NCBI GenBank assembly: GCA_022577435.1 | Contig: JAKOON010000108.1 | Location: forward strand, 384,001-448,000 | DNA from: Embiotoca jacksoni | Taxonomy: Eukaryota; Chordata; Actinopteri; Embiotocidae | Direction of reading: 5' to 3' | DNA: 64,000 bases | Part shown: positions 1 to 12,636 of the stretch, one piece after another | Numbering within the stretch: position 1 is the first letter of the stretch | How the letters are laid out: the number at the start of each line of letters is the position of its first letter | Program-made: the position numbers and the translations under genes | The notes under the pieces: generated by a model | The model's input: only the letters and a program-made list of their open reading frames with translations | Database searches by the model: none | Told to the model about the DNA's origin: nothing

Positions 1-400
1 CAAGTATGACATCTGGAAGACAAGTAGAACATCTGGAACACAGGTGGAACATCTGGAACACAAGAACAACACTTGGAACACAAGTACAACATTTGGAAAA
101 CAAGTACAACATCTGGAACACAAGAACAACATATTGAACACAAGCAAAACATCTCGAACAAAAAAACAACATCTGGAACACAAGCAGAACATCTGGAACA
201 CAAGCAGGAGATCTGGAACACAAGAAGAACATCTGCAACACAAGTACAACATCTGCAACACGAGAACAAGATCTGGAAAACAAAAACAACTTCTGTAACA
301 CAAGTACAACATCGGGAGCACAAAAACAAAATCTGGAACACAAGTAGAACATCTGGAAAACAAGTAGAACATCGGGAACACAAGTAGAACATCTGGAACA
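1..400 (+). repeat. Module M1, 3' part (cut by window start)
   Basis: This is the end of an M1 module whose beginning lies outside the window. It matches 4557-4956, 27874-28273 and other M1 copies monomer for monomer. Landmarks in order are two monomers ending acttggaaca and atttggaaaa, the atattgaaca monomer, the ctcgaacaaaaaaac pair near 150-170, a caggagatctgg monomer near 205, and the atcgggagcacaaaaac monomer near 312. Confidence 0.9.
8..20. other. CATCTG E-box core present in most monomers
   Basis: The consensus monomer contains CATCTG at positions 10-15 (CAGATG on the minus strand), a CANNTG E-box. It is kept in monomers ending atctgg or atctgc and lost in those ending atttgg, atcggg, atccgg, ttctgg, acttgg or atctag. 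The window thus carries this hexamer roughly every 20-40 bp throughout. CAGATG-type E-boxes are bound in animals by bHLH proteins such as NeuroD, Neurogenin, Atoh and TAL1 dimers. Binding here is speculation, since neither host nor expression is known. Confidence 0.4.
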
Positions 401-1066
401 CGAGAACAACATCTGGAACACAAGTATGACATCTAGAAGACAAGTACAACATCTGGAACACAAGTAGAACATCTGGAACACAAGTACAACATCTAGAACA
501 CAGGTAGAACAACTGGAACACAAGAACAACACTTGGAAAACAAGTAGAACATCTGGAACACAAGAACATCATCTGGAACACAAGTACACCATCTGGAAAA
601 CAAGTACAACATCTGGAACACAGGTACAACATCTGGAACAGAAGTACAACATTTGGAAAACCAGTACAACATCTGGAACACAAGTACAACATCTGGAACA
701 CAAGTAGAACATCTGGAAAACGAGTATAACTTCTGGAAAATAAGTGCAACATTTGGAAAATAAGTGCAACATCTGGAACACAAATACAACTTCTGGAACA
801 CAAGTACAACATCTAGATCACAAGTACAACATCTGGAACACAAGCAGAACATCTGGAACACAAGCAGAACATCTGGAACACAAGCAGGAGATCGGGAACA
901 CAAGTAGAACATCTGCAACACAAGTACAACATCTGCAACACGAGAACAATATCTGGAAGAAAAAAAAAACAGCTTCTGGAACACAAGTACAACATCTGGA
1001 ACACAAAAACAAAATCCGGAACACAAGTAGAACATCTGGAAAACAAGTAGAACATCGGGAACACCA
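401..1066 (+). repeat. Module M2, 666-bp form
   Basis: This is one tandem unit of the M2 family, followed immediately by a second incomplete copy at 1067. It carries the A10 run at 960-969, inside a 23-bp out-of-register monomer. Compared with the 903-bp form (12637-13539), a block of about 240 bp (the segment represented by 12391-12631) is missing. The join is visible as aacaccacaag near 1060-1070, which puts 3 extra bases into the 20-bp register. The same join recurs at 28274-28939 and 53727-54329, so it arose once and was copied. Confidence 0.88.
960..969 (+). repeat. A10 run marking M2 (8 copies)
   Basis: A run of ten A residues sits in a 23-bp out-of-register monomer, between gaacaatatctggaag and cagcttctgg. 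It occurs at 960-969, 5516-5525, 7567-7576, 12293-12302, 13196-13205, 17061-17070, 28833-28842 and 35878-35887, each time exactly ten bases long. It is absent from the incomplete second M2 copies (which leave the pattern before this point) and from the 603-bp form. Confidence 0.9.
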
Positions 1067-1606
1067 CAAGAACAACATCTGGAACACAAGTATGACATCT
1101 AGAAGACAAGTACAACATCTGGAACACAAGTAGAACATCTGGAACACAAGTACAACATCTAGAACACAGGTAGAACAACTGGAACACAAGAACAACACTT
1201 GGAAAACAAGTAGAACATCTGGAACACAAGAACATCATCTGGAACACAAGTACGCCATCTGGAAAACAAGTACAACATCTGGAACACAGGTACAACATCT
1301 GGAACACAAGTACAACATTTGGAAAACCAGTACAACATCTGGAACACAAGTACAACATCTGGAACACAAGTAGAACATCTGGAAAACGAGTATAACTTCT
1401 GGAAAATAAGTGCAACATTTGGAAAATAAGTGCAACATCTGGAACACAAATACAACTTCTGGAACACAAGTACAACATCTAGATCACAAGTACAACATCT
1501 GGAACACAAGCAGAACATCTGGAACACAAGCAGAACATCTGGAACACAAGCTGGAGATCTGGAACACAAGTAGAACATCTGCAACACAAGTACAACATCT
1601 GGATCA

Positions 1607-3084
1607 CAAGTACAACATCTGGAACACAGGAATATCATCCGGAACACAAGTACAACATCTGGATCACAAGTACAACATCTGGAACAGAATTAGAACATCT
1701 GCAACACAAGCAGAACATCTGGAACACAAGTACAACATCTGGAACACAAGTAGAGCACCATGAAAACACCTACAAAAACATCTGGAACACAAGAGGAACA
1801 TCTGGAAAACAAGTGGAACATAGGGAAAACAAGTAGAACATCGGAAACACAAGTAGAACATCTGTAACACAAGAACAACACTTGGAACACAAGTAGAAAA
1901 GTAGAACATCTGGAACACAAGAACATCATCTGGAACACAAGTACACCATCTTGAACACAAGTAGAACATCTGCAACACAAGTAGAACATCTGGAATACAA
2001 GAACAACATCTGGAACACCAGTACAACATCTGGAACACAAGTACAACATTTGGAAGACAAGAACAACATCTGGAACACAAGTATGACATCTGGAAGACAA
2101 GTAGAACATCTGGAACACAGGTGCAACATCTGGAACACAAATACAACTTCTGGAACACAAGACCAACATCTGGATCACAAGTACAACATCTGGAACACAA
2201 TAACAACATATTGAACACAAGCAAAACATCTCGAACAAAAAAACAACATCTGGAACACAAGCAGAACATCTGGAACACAAGCAAAATATCTCGAACAAAA
2301 AAACAACATCTGGAAAACAAGTAGAACATCTTCAACACAAGTACAACATCTGCAACACGAGAACAACATCTGGAAAACAAATACAACATCTGGAACACAA
2401 GTACAACATCTGGAACACAAAAACAAAATCTGGAACACAAGTAGAACATCTGGAAAACAAGTAGAACATTGGAAACATGAGTAGAACATCTGCAATACAA
2501 GTAGAACATCTGGGAACAGATAAACAACATTTGGGACAGAAGAACAACATCTGGAACACAAGCAGAAAATCTGGAACACAAGAACAACATCTGGAACACA
2601 AGTATGGCATCTGGAACACAAGTAGAACATCTGGAAGACAAGTAGAACATCTGGAACACAAGTAGAACATCTGCAACACAAGTAGAACATCTGGAACACA
2701 AGAACAACACTTGGAACACAAGTAGAAAAGTAGAACATCTGGAACACAAGAACATCATCTGGAACACAAGTACACAATCTGGAAAACAAGTACAACATCT
2801 GGAACACAAGTATAACATCTGGAACACAAGTAGAACATCTGCAACACAAGTAGAACATCTGGAACACAAGAACAACATCTGGAACACCAGTACAACATCT
2901 GGAACACCAGAATAACATCTGGAACACAAGAGGAACATCTGGAAAACAAGTGCAAAATCTGGAACACAAGAGGAACATCTGGAAAACAAGTGGAACATAG
3001 GGAACACAAGTAGAACATCGGCAACACAAGTAGAACATCTGTAACACAAGTAGAACATCTGGAAAACAAGTAGAACATCTGGAA
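1607..3084 (+). repeat. Module M3, reference copy
   Basis: M3 follows the incomplete M2 in every higher-order unit. Its entry is marked just upstream by a ctggagatctgg monomer (1547 here; 14020, 17885, 29420, 36702 and 54810 in other units). Inside lie a gagcaccatgaaaacacc irregularity near 1756, two 28-bp monomers with a duplicated gtagaaaa (1890 and 2719), ctcgaacaaaaaaac pairs near 2230 and 2290, a 21-bp monomer near 2510 (ctgggaacagataaac), and caagtatggcatctgg near 2600. Full copies are 14080-15557, 17945-19422, 29480-30957, 36762-38239 and 54870-56347. A related copy is 8524-10021. Copies with a different beginning are 25261-26542, 44058-45339, 50714-51995 and 62166-63447. Confidence 0.87.
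1890..1917 (+). repeat. 28-bp out-of-register monomer (M3 landmark)
   Basis: The monomer caagtagaaaagtagaac followed by atctggaaca is 28 bp long, an 8-bp internal duplication of gtagaaaa. It appears again at 2719 in the same M3 copy, and in the other M3 copies. It shifts the register by 8 bases and so marks M3 copies unambiguously. Confidence 0.85.
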
Positions 3085-3090
3085 CACGTG
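3085..3090. other. CACGTG palindrome at each M4 start (16 sites)
   Basis: The sequence aacacgtgtt is a perfect 10-bp palindrome containing CACGTG. It occurs 16 times, once at the start of each M4 copy, at 3085, 10022, 15558, 19423, 21274, 26543, 30958, 32749, 33498, 38240, 40091, 45340, 51996, 56348, 58199 and 63448. CACGTG is the canonical E-box of bHLH-zip factors and the core of plant G-boxes. Whether any factor binds here cannot be told from sequence. Its spacing only follows M4 spacing, so it may be a passenger variant. Confidence 0.6.
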
Positions 3091-3700
3091 TTGAACATCT
3101 GGAACACAAGAACAACTTCTGGAACACAAGTACAACATTTGGAACACAAGTACACCATCTGGAAAACAAGTACAACATCTGGAACTCAAGAAGAACATGT
3201 GGAACACAAGTACAACTTCTGGAACACAAGTACAACATTTGGAAAACAAGTACACCATCTGGAAAAGAAGTACACCATCTGGAAAACAAGTACAACATCT
3301 GCAACACAAGTACAACATCTGGAAAACAAGTACAACATCTGGAACAGAAGTAGAACATCTGGAACACAAGCAAAACATCTCGAAAAAAAACAACAACATC
3401 TGGAACACAAGAACAACATCTGGAAAACAAGAATGACATCTGGAACACAGGAATATCATCCAGAACACAAGTACAACATCTGGATCACAAGTACAACATC
3501 TGGAACACAGGAATATCATCCGGAACACAAGTACAACATCTGGATCACAAGTACAACATCTGGAACAGAAGTAGAACATCTGGAACACAAGCAAAACATC
3601 TCGAACAAAAAAAACAACATCTGGAACACAAGCAGAACATCTGGAACACAAATAAAACATCTGCAACACAAGTACAACATCTGTAACACGAGAACAACAT
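3085..3700 (+). repeat. Module M4, reference copy
   Basis: M4 begins at a CACGTG site within ggaacacgtgttgaac. It contains runs of monomers ending tacaccatctgg, an aactcaagaagaacatgtgg irregularity near 3185, an out-of-register ctcgaaaaaaaacaac monomer near 3370, and two gaatatcatcc monomers with gatcac neighbours (3450-3550). Sixteen copies start at the CACGTG positions 3085, 10022, 15558, 19423, 21274, 26543, 30958, 32749, 33498, 38240, 40091, 45340, 51996, 56348, 58199 and 63448. Copies differ in length by whole monomers: this one and 33498 lack one tacacc monomer, 10022 lacks 160 bp, 32749 is only a stub of about 70 bp, and 26543, 45340, 51996 and 63448 keep only about 340 bp. Confidence 0.87.
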
Positions 3701-4444
3701 CTGGAAAACAAGTACAACATCTGAAACACAAGTAGAACATCTGCAACACAAGCAGAACATCTGGAACACAAGTACAACATCTGGAACACAAGTAGAGCAC
3801 CTGGAAAACACCTGGAACACAAGTGCAAAATCTGGAACACAAGAGGAACATCTGGAAAACAAGTGGAACATAGGGAACACAAGTAGAACATCTGTAACAC
3901 AAGTAGTACATCTGGAAAACAAGTAGAACATCTGGAACACAGGTAGAACATCTGGAACACTAGTACAACATTTGGAACAGAAGAACAACATCTGGAAAAC
4001 AAGTTTGACATCTGGAACACAAGAATATCATCCGGAACACAAGTAGAACATTTGGAACACAGGTGGAACATCTGGAACACTAGAACAACACTTGGAAAAC
4101 AAGTACAACATCTGGAACACAAGTACAACATCTGGAACACAAGTAGAACATCTGGAAAACGAGTATAACTTCTGGAAAATAAGTGCAACATTTGGAAAAT
4201 AAGTGCAACATCTGGAACACAAATACAACTTCTGGAACATAAGTACAAAATTTGGAAAACAAGTACAACATTTGGAACAGAAGAACAACATCTGGAACAC
4301 AAGCAGAAAATCTGGAACACAAGAACAACATCTGGAACTCAAGTATGACATCTGGAACAGATAAATAACATCTGGAACACCAGTACAACATATGGAACAC
4401 GAGAACAACATCTGCAATTCAAGAACAACATCTGGAAAACAAGT

Positions 4445-4956
4445 ATGACATTTGGAACACAAGAACATCATCCGGAACACATGTACAACATCTGGATCAC
4501 AAGTACAACATCTGGAACACAAGAACAAAATTTGGAAAACAAGAACATCTGGAACACAAGTATGACATCTGGAAGACAAGTAGAACATCTGGAACACAGG
4601 TGGAACATCTGGAACACAAGAACAACACTTGGAACACAAGTACAACATTTGGAAAACAAGTACAACATCTGGAACACAAGAACAACATATTGAACACAAG
4701 CAAAACATCTCGAACAAAAAAACAACATCTGGAACACAAGCAGAACATCTGGAACACAAGCAGGAGATCTGGAACACAAGAAGAACATCTGCAACACAAG
4801 TACAACATCTGCAACACGAGAACAAGATCTGGAAAACAAAAACAACTTCTGTAACACAAGTACAACATCGGGAGCACAAAAACAAAATCTGGAACACAAG
4901 TAGAACATCTGGAAAACAAGTAGAACATCGGGAACACAAGTAGAACATCTGGAACA
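4445..4956 (+). repeat. Module M1, reference complete copy
   Basis: M1 is marked by gaacatcatccgg followed by acatgtac at its start. A 17-bp short monomer at 4540-4556 (3 bases lost) comes next, then the caggtggaac monomer, acttgg and atttgg monomers, atattgaaca, ctcgaacaaaaaaac, caggagatctgg and atcgggagcacaaaaac. Copies start at 4445, 6496, 11222, 22775, 27762, 34807, 41572, 46559, 48228, 53215 and 59680, with a truncated copy at 1-400 and a 3' fragment at 16211-16501. Copies are near-identical by eye: single-base differences such as agcataaaaac in the 6496 copy and caacgtttgg in the 11222 copy are rare. Confidence 0.88.
4540..4556 (+). repeat. 17-bp short monomer (M1 landmark)
   Basis: The monomer caagaacatctggaaca lacks 3 bases of the usual gtacaac part. 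It is found once in each M1 copy that includes its start, about 95 bases after the M1 start (for example 6591, 11317, 22870, 27857, 34902). Confidence 0.85.
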
Positions 4957-5551
4957 CGAGAACAACATCTGGAACACAAGTATGACATCTAGAAGACAAG
5001 TACAACATCTGGAACACAAGTAGAACATCTGGAACACAAGTACAACATCTAGAACACAGGTAGAACAACTGGAACACAAGAACAACACTTGGAAAACAAG
5101 TAGAACATCTGGAACACAAGAACATCATCTGGAACACAAGTACACCATCTGGAAAACAAGTACAACATCTGGAACACAGGTACAACATCTGGAACAGAAG
5201 TACAACATTTGGAAAACCAGTACAACATCTGGAACACAAGTACAACATCTGGAACACAAGTAGAACATCTGGAAAACGAGTATAACTTCTGGAAAATAAG
5301 TGCAACATTTGGAAAATAAGTGCAACATCTGGAACACAAATACAACTTCTGGAACACAAGTACAACATCTAGATCACAAGTACAACATCTGGAACACAAG
5401 CAGAACATCTGGAACACAAGCAGAACATCTGGAACACAAGCAGGAGATCGGGAACACAAGTAGAACATCTGCAACACAAGTACAACATCTGCAACACGAG
5501 AACAATATCTGGAAGAAAAAAAAAACAGCTTCTGGAACACAAGTACAACAT

Positions 5552-7602
5552 CTGGAAAACAAGTACAACATCTGAAACACAAGTAGAACATCTGCAACAC
5601 AAGCAGAACATCTGGAACACAAGTACAACATCTGGAACACAAGTAGAGCACCTGGAAAACACCTGGAACACAAGTGCAAAATCTGGAACACAAGAGGAAC
5701 ATCTGGAAAACAAGTGGAACATAGGGAACACAAGTAGAACATCTGTAACACAAGTAGTACATCTGGAAAACAAGTAGAACATCTGGAACACAGGTAGAAC
5801 ATCTGGAACACTAGTACAACATTTGGAACAGAAGAACAACATCTGGAAAACAAGTTTGACATCTGGAACACAAGAATATCATCCGGAACACAAGTAGAAC
5901 ATTTGGAACACAGGTGGAACATCTGGAACACTAGAACAACACTTGGAAAACAAGTACAACATCTGGAACACAAGTACAACATCTGGAACACAAGTAGAAC
6001 ATCTGGAAAACGAGTATAACTTCTGGAAAATAAGTGCAACATTTGGAAAATAAGTGCAACATCTGGAACACAAATACAACTTCTGGAACATAAGTACAAA
6101 ATTTGGAAAACAAGTACAACATCTGGAACACGAGTACAACATCTGGAACACAAGTAGAACATCTGGAAAACAAGTGGAAGATCGGGAACACAAGTAGAAC
6201 ATCTGCAACACAAGTAGAACATCTGTAACACTAGTAGAACATCTGGATAACTAGTAGAACATCTGGAAAACATGTTGAACATCTGGAACACAAGAACAAC
6301 ATCTGGAACACAAGTACAACATTTGGAACAGAAGAACAACATCTGGAACACAAGCAGAAAATCTGGAACACAAGAACAACATCTGGAACTCAAGTATGAC
6401 ATCTGGAACAGATAAATAACATCTGGAACACCAGTACAACATATGGAACACGAGAACAACATCTGCAATTCAAGAACAACATCTGGAAAACAAGTATGAC
6501 ATTTGGAACACAAGAACATCATCCGGAACACATGTACAACATCTGGATCACAAGTACAACATCTGGAACACAAGAACAAAATTTGGAAAACAAGAACATC
6601 TGGAACACAAGTATGACATCTGGAAGACAAGTAGAACATCTGGAACACAGGTGGAACATCTGGAACACAAGAACAACACTTGGAACACAAGTACAACATT
6701 TGGAAAACAAGTACAACATCTGGAACACAAGAACAACATATTGAACACAAGCAAAACATCTCGAACAAAAAAACAACATCTGGAACACAAGCAGAACATC
6801 TGGAACACAAGCAGGAGATCTGGAACACAAGAAGAACATCTGCAACACAAGTACAACATCTGCAACACGAGAACAAGATCTGGAAAACAAAAACAACTTC
6901 TGTAACACAAGTACAACATCGGGAGCATAAAAACAAAATCTGGAACACAAGTAGAACATCTGGAAAACAAGTAGAACATCGGGAACACAAGTAGAACATC
7001 TGGAACACGAGAACAACATCTGGAACACAAGTATGACATCTAGAAGACAAGTACAACATCTGGAACACAAGTAGAACATCTGGAACACAAGTACAACATC
7101 TAGAACACAGGTAGAACAACTGGAACACAAGAACAACACTTGGAAAACAAGTAGAACATCTGGAACACAAGAACATCATCTGGAACACAAGTACACCATC
7201 TGGAAAACAAGTACAACATCTGGAACACAGGTACAACATCTGGAACAGAAGTACAACATTTGGAAAACCAGTACAACATCTGGAACACAAGTACAACATC
7301 TGGAACACAAGTAGAACATCTGGAAAACGAGTATAACTTCTGGAAAATAAGTGCAACATTTGGAAAATAAGTGCAACATCTGGAACACAAATACAACTTC
7401 TGGAACACAAGTACAACATCTAGATCACAAGTACAACATCTGGAACACAAGCAGAACATCTGGAACACAAGCAGAACATCTGGAACACAAGCAGGAGATC
7501 TGGAACACAAGTAGAACATCTGCAACACAAGTACAACATCTGCAACACGAGAACAATATCTGGAAGAAAAAAAAAACAGCTTCTGGAACACAAGTACAAC
7601 AT
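5552..7602 (+). repeat. Second copy of 1,851/2,051-bp tandem pair
   Basis: This repeats 3701-5551 at an offset of 1,851 up to about 6120 and 2,051 from about 6320. The change is a ten-monomer block (about 6121-6320) found here but absent from the first copy and from 10478-11733. The same block is present at about 24.58-24.78 kb, 27.38-27.58 kb and equivalent places in U5 and U6, so loss from the other copies is the simpler reading. The A10 run of the following M2 lies at 7567-7576. Confidence 0.83.
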
Positions 7603-7877
7603 CTGGAACACAAAAACAAAATCCGGAACACAAGTAGAACATCTGGAAAACAAGTAGAACATCGGGAACACAAGTACAACATTTGGAACACAAGAACAAC
7701 ATCTGGAAAACAGGTATGACATCTGGAACAAAAGAATATCATCCGGAACACAAGTACAACATCTGGATCACAAGTACAACATCTGGAACACAAGAACAAC
7801 ATATTGAACAGAAGCAAAACATCTCGAACAAAAAAACAACATCTGGAACACAAGTAGAACATCTGGAAAACAAGTAG

Positions 7878-8523
7878 AACATCTGGAATACAAGAACATC
7901 ATCTGGAACACAAGTACACCATCTGGAAAACAAGTACAACATCTGGAACACAAGTACAACATCTGGAACACAAGTAGAACATCTGGAACACAAGTACAAC
8001 ATCTAGAACACAGGTAGAACAACTGGAACACAAGAACAACACCTGGAACACAAGAACAACAGCTGGAAAACGAGTATAACTTCTGGAAAATAAGTGCAAC
8101 ATTTGGAAAATAAGTGCAACTTCTGGAAAATAAGTGCAACATCTGGAACACAAATACAACTTCTGGAACACAATAACAACATATTGAACACAAGCAAAAC
8201 ATCTCGAACAAAAAAACAACATCTGGAACACAAGCAGAACATCTGGAACACAAGCAGAACATCTGGAACACAAGCAGGAGATCTGGAAAACAAGTAGAAC
8301 ATCTCCAACACAAGTACAACATCTGCAACGCAAGTAGAACATCTGGGAACAGATAAACAACATCTGGAACACCAGTACAACATCTGGAACACAAGAACAA
8401 CATCTGGAAAACAAGTATGACATCTGGAACACAGGAATATCATCCGGAACACAAGTACAACATCTGGATCACAAGTACAACATCTGGAACACAGGAATAT
8501 CATCCGGAACACAAGTACAACAT
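7878..8523 (+). repeat. Rearranged satellite stretch without a matching copy
   Basis: This part of U1 is still 20-bp satellite, but the order of variant monomers matches no other place in the window over its full length. It leaves the 903-bp M2 pattern at about 7878, where ctggaataca replaces cgggaaaata. It then passes through pieces resembling M2 (7.9-8.05 kb), an extra gtgcaacttctgg monomer near 8110-8130, M3-like ctcgaacaaa (about 8205), a ctccaaca monomer near 8303 and M4-like gaatatcatcc monomers, and enters M3 at about 8524. It looks like several short exchanges close together. Confidence 0.7.
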
Positions 8524-10021
8524 CTGGATCACAAGTACAACATCTGGAACAGAAGTAGAACATCTGCAACACAGGCAGAACATCTGGAACACAAGTACAA
8601 CATCTGGAACACAAGTAGAGCACCTGGAAAACACCTACAAAAACATCTGGAACACAAGAGGAACATCTGGAAAACAAGTGGAACATAGGGAAAACAAGTA
8701 GAACATCGGTAACACAAGTAGAACATCTGTAACACAAGTAGAACATCTGGAAAACAAGTAGAACATCTGGAACACATGTTGAACATCTGGAACACAAGTA
8801 GAACATCTGCAACACAAGTAGAACATCTGGAACACAAGAACATCATCTGGAACACAAGTACACCATCTTGAACACAAGTAGAACATCTGCAACACAAGTA
8901 GAACATCTGGAATACAAGAACAACATCTGGAACACCAGTACAACATCTGGAACACAAGTACAACATTTGGAAGACAAGAACAACATCTGGAACACAAGTA
9001 TGACATCTGGAAGACAAGTAGAACATCTGGAACACAGGTGCAACATCTGGAACACAAATACAACTTCTGGAACACAAGACCAACATGTGGATCACAAATA
9101 CAACATCTGGAACACAATAACAACATATTGAACACAAGCAAAACATCTCGAACAAAAAAACAACATCTGGAACACAAGCAGAACATCTGGAACACAAGCA
9201 AAATATCTCGAACAAAAAAACAACATCTGGAAAACAAGTAGAACATCTGCAACACAAGTACAACATCTGCAACACGAGAACAACATCTGGAAAACAAATA
9301 CAACATCTGGAACACAAGTACAACATCTGGAACACAAAAACAAAATCTGGAACACAAGTAGAACATCTGGAAAACAAGTAGAACATTGGAAACACGAGTA
9401 GAACATCTGCAATACAAGTAGAACATCTGGGAACAGATAAACAACATTTGGGACAGAAGAACAACATCTGGAACACAAGCAGAAAATCTGGAACACAAGA
9501 ACAACATCTGGAACACAAGTATGGCATCTGGAACACAAGTAGAACATCTGGAAGACAAGTAGAACATCTGGAACACAAGTAGAACATCTGCAACACAAGT
9601 AGAACATCTGGAACACAAGAACAACACTTGGAACACAAGTAGAAAAGTAGAACATCTGGAACACAAGTAGAACATCTGGAACACAAGAACATCATCTGGA
9701 ACACAAGTACACAATCTGGAAAACAAGTACAACATCTGGAACACAAGTATAACATCTGGAACACAAGTAGAACATCTGCAACACAAGTAGAACATCTGGA
9801 ACACAAGAACAACATCTGGAACACCAGTACAACATCTGGAACACCAGAATAACATCTGGAACACAAGAGGAACATCTGGAAAACAAGTGCAAAATCTGGA
9901 ACACAAGAGGAACATCTGGAAAACAAGTGGAACATAGGGAACACAAGTAGAACATCGGCAACACAAGTAGAACATCTGTAACACAAGTAGAACATCTGGA
10001 AAACAAGTAGAACATCTGGAA

Positions 10022-10477
10022 CACGTGTTGAACATCTGGAACACAAGAACAACTTCTGGAACACAAGTACAACATTTGGAACACAAGTACACCATCTGGA
10101 AAACAAGTACAACATCTGGAACAGAAGTAGAACATCTGGAACACAAGCAAAACATCTCGAAAAAAAACAACAACATCTGGAACACAAGAACAACATCTGG
10201 AAAACAAGAATGACATCTGGAACACAGGAATATCATCCAGAACACAAGTACAACATCTGGATCACAAGTACAACATCTGGAACACAGGAATATCATCCGG
10301 AACACAAGTACAACATCTGGATCACAAGTACAACATCTGGAACAGAAGTAGAACATCTGGAACACAAGCAAAACATCTCGAACAAAAAAAACAACATCTG
10401 GAACACAAGCAGAACATCTGGAACACAAATAAAACATCTGCAACACAAGTACAACATCTGTAACACGAGAACAACAT
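10022..10477 (+). repeat. Module M4 with 160-bp internal loss
   Basis: Compared with 3085-3700, this copy lacks exactly 160 bp (eight monomers) after the first tacaccatctgg monomer at about 10090. It runs directly into the gaagtagaac monomer near 10123. A loss in whole monomers keeps the 20-bp register and fits exchange between mispaired monomers. Confidence 0.82.
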
Positions 10478-11733
10478 CTGGAAAAGAAGTACAACATCTG
10501 AAACACAAGTAGAACATCTGCAACACAAGCAGAACATCTGGAACACAAGTACAACATCTGGAACACAAGTAGAGCACCTGGAAAACACCTGGAACACAAG
10601 TGCAAAATCTGGAACACAAGAGGAACATCTGGAAAACAAGTGGAACATAGGGAACACAAGTAGAACATCTGTAACACAAGTAGTACATCTGGAAAACAAG
10701 TAGAACATCTGGAACACAGGTAGAACATCTGGAACACTAGTACAACATTTGGAACAGAAGAACAACATCTGGAAAACAAGTTTGACATCTGGAACACAAG
10801 AATATCATCCGGAACACAAGTAGAACATTTGGAACACAGGTGGAACATCTGGAACACTAGAACAACACTTGGAAAACAAGTACAACATCTGGAACACAAG
10901 TACAACATCTGGAACACAAGTAGAACATCTGGAAAACGAGTATAACTTCTGGAAAATAAGTGCAACATTTGGAAAATAAGTGCAACATCTGGAACACAAA
11001 TACAACTTCTGGAACATAAGTACAAAATTTGGAAAACAAGTACAACATTTGGAACAGAAGAACAACATCTGGAACACAAGCAGAAAATCTGGAACACAAG
11101 AACAACATCTGGAACTCAAGTATGACATCTGGAACAGATAAATAACATCTGGAACACCAGTACAACATATGGAACACGAGAACAACATCTGCAATTCAAG
11201 AACAACATCTGGAAAACAAGTATGACATTTGGAACACAAGAACATCATCCGGAACACATGTACAACATCTGGATCACAAGTACAACATCTGGAACACAAG
11301 AACAAAATTTGGAAAACAAGAACATCTGGAACACAAGTATGACATCTGGAAGACAAGTAGAACATCTGGAACACAGGTGGAACATCTGGAACACAAGAAC
11401 AACACTTGGAACACAAGTACAACGTTTGGAAAACAAGTACAACATCTGGAACACAAGAACAACATATTGAACACAAGCAAAACATCTCGAACAAAAAAAC
11501 AACATCTGGAACACAAGCAGAACATCTGGAACACAAGCAGGAGATCTGGAACACAAGAAGAACATCTGCAACACAAGTACAACATCTGCAACACGAGAAC
11601 AAGATCTGGAAAACAAAAACAACTTCTGTAACACAAGTACAACATCGGGAGCACAAAAACAAAATCTGGAACACAAGTAGAACATCTGGAAAACAAGTAG
11701 AACATCGGGAACACAAGTAGAACATCTGGAACA

Positions 11734-12636
11734 CGAGAACAACATCTGGAACACAAGTATGACATCTAGAAGACAAGTACAACATCTGGAACACAAGTAG
11801 AACATCTGGAACACAAGTACAACATCTAGAACACAGGTAGAACAACTGGAACACAAGAACAACACTTGGAAAACAAGTAGAACATCTGGAACACAAGAAC
11901 ATCATCTGGAACACAAGTACACCATCTGGAAAACAAGTACAACATCTGGAACACAGGTACAACATCTGGAACAGAAGTACAACATTTGGAAAACCAGTAC
12001 AACATCTGGAACACAAGTACAACATCTGGAACACAAGTAGAACATCTGGAAAACGAGTATAACTTCTGGAAAATAAGTGCAACATTTGGAAAATAAGTGC
12101 AACATCTGGAACACAAATACAACTTCTGGAACACAAGTACAACATCTAGATCACAAGTACAACATCTGGAACACAAGCAGAACATCTGGAACACAAGCAG
12201 AACATCTGGAACACAAGCAGGAGATCGGGAACACAAGTAGAACATCTGCAACACAAGTACAACATCTGCAACACGAGAACAATATCTGGAAGAAAAAAAA
12301 AACAGCTTCTGGAACACAAGTACAACATCTGGAACACAAAAACAAAATCCGGAACACAAGTAGAACATCTGGAAAACAAGTAGAACATCGGGAACACAAG
12401 TACAACATTTGGAACACAAGAACAACATCTGGAAAACAGGTATGACATCTGGAACAAAAGAATATCATCCGGAACACAAGTACAACATCTGGATCACAAG
12501 TACAACATCTGGAACACAAGAACAACATATTGAACAGAAGCAAAACATCTCGAACAAAAAAACAACATCTGGAACACAAGTAGAACATCTGGAAAACAAG
12601 TAGAACATCGGGAAAATAAGTAGAACATCTGGAACA
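11734..12636 (+). repeat. Module M2, 903-bp tandem unit, copy 1 of 3
   Basis: This is the first of three head-to-tail M2 units at 11734, 12637 and 13540 (the last incomplete). The unit is 45 monomers plus 3 bases, the extra bases coming from the 23-bp monomer with the A10 run (12293-12302). Landmarks are tatgacatctagaagac near the start, gaacaactgg, ttggaaaaccag, two gaaaataagtgc monomers, ctagatcac, gcaggagatcggg, the A10 run, aaatccgg, and a gaatatcatccgg with tattgaacagaagc segment that the 666-bp form lacks. Copy 1 differs from copy 2 by a few bases, for example gaacagaag versus gaacacaag near 11970 and tacacc versus tacgcc near 11920. Confidence 0.9.

Larger units (their letters stand above)
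3701..5551 (+). repeat. First copy of 1,851/2,051-bp tandem pair (M5-M1-M2)
   Basis: This stretch, M5 3701-4444, M1 4445-4956 and incomplete M2 4957-5551, is repeated directly at 5552-7602. The first copy is 200 bp (ten monomers) shorter, because it lacks the block seen at about 6121-6320 in the second. That block includes a gtggaagatcggg monomer and two taactagtag-type monomers. The M2 here is cut just after its A10 run (5516-5525) and joins to M5 inside the shared monomer string aagtacaacatctgg. Confidence 0.85.

Noticed and set aside
44..298. Short plus-strand open frames repeated many times (for example 44-298 and its copies)
   Set aside because: These are the stop-free gaps between gtag variants. 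They recur only because module M1 recurs.
8635..11097. An 820-codon open frame on the minus strand, and similar ones of 580-690 codons (for example 23684-25756, 42481-44553, 49137-51209, 60589-62661)
   Set aside because: All three minus frames are open at once over the same ground and read the same 20-residue cycle. The monomer is stop-free by composition, and indels come in units of 20 bp rather than 3. There is no sign of coding constraint, start context or gene boundary.
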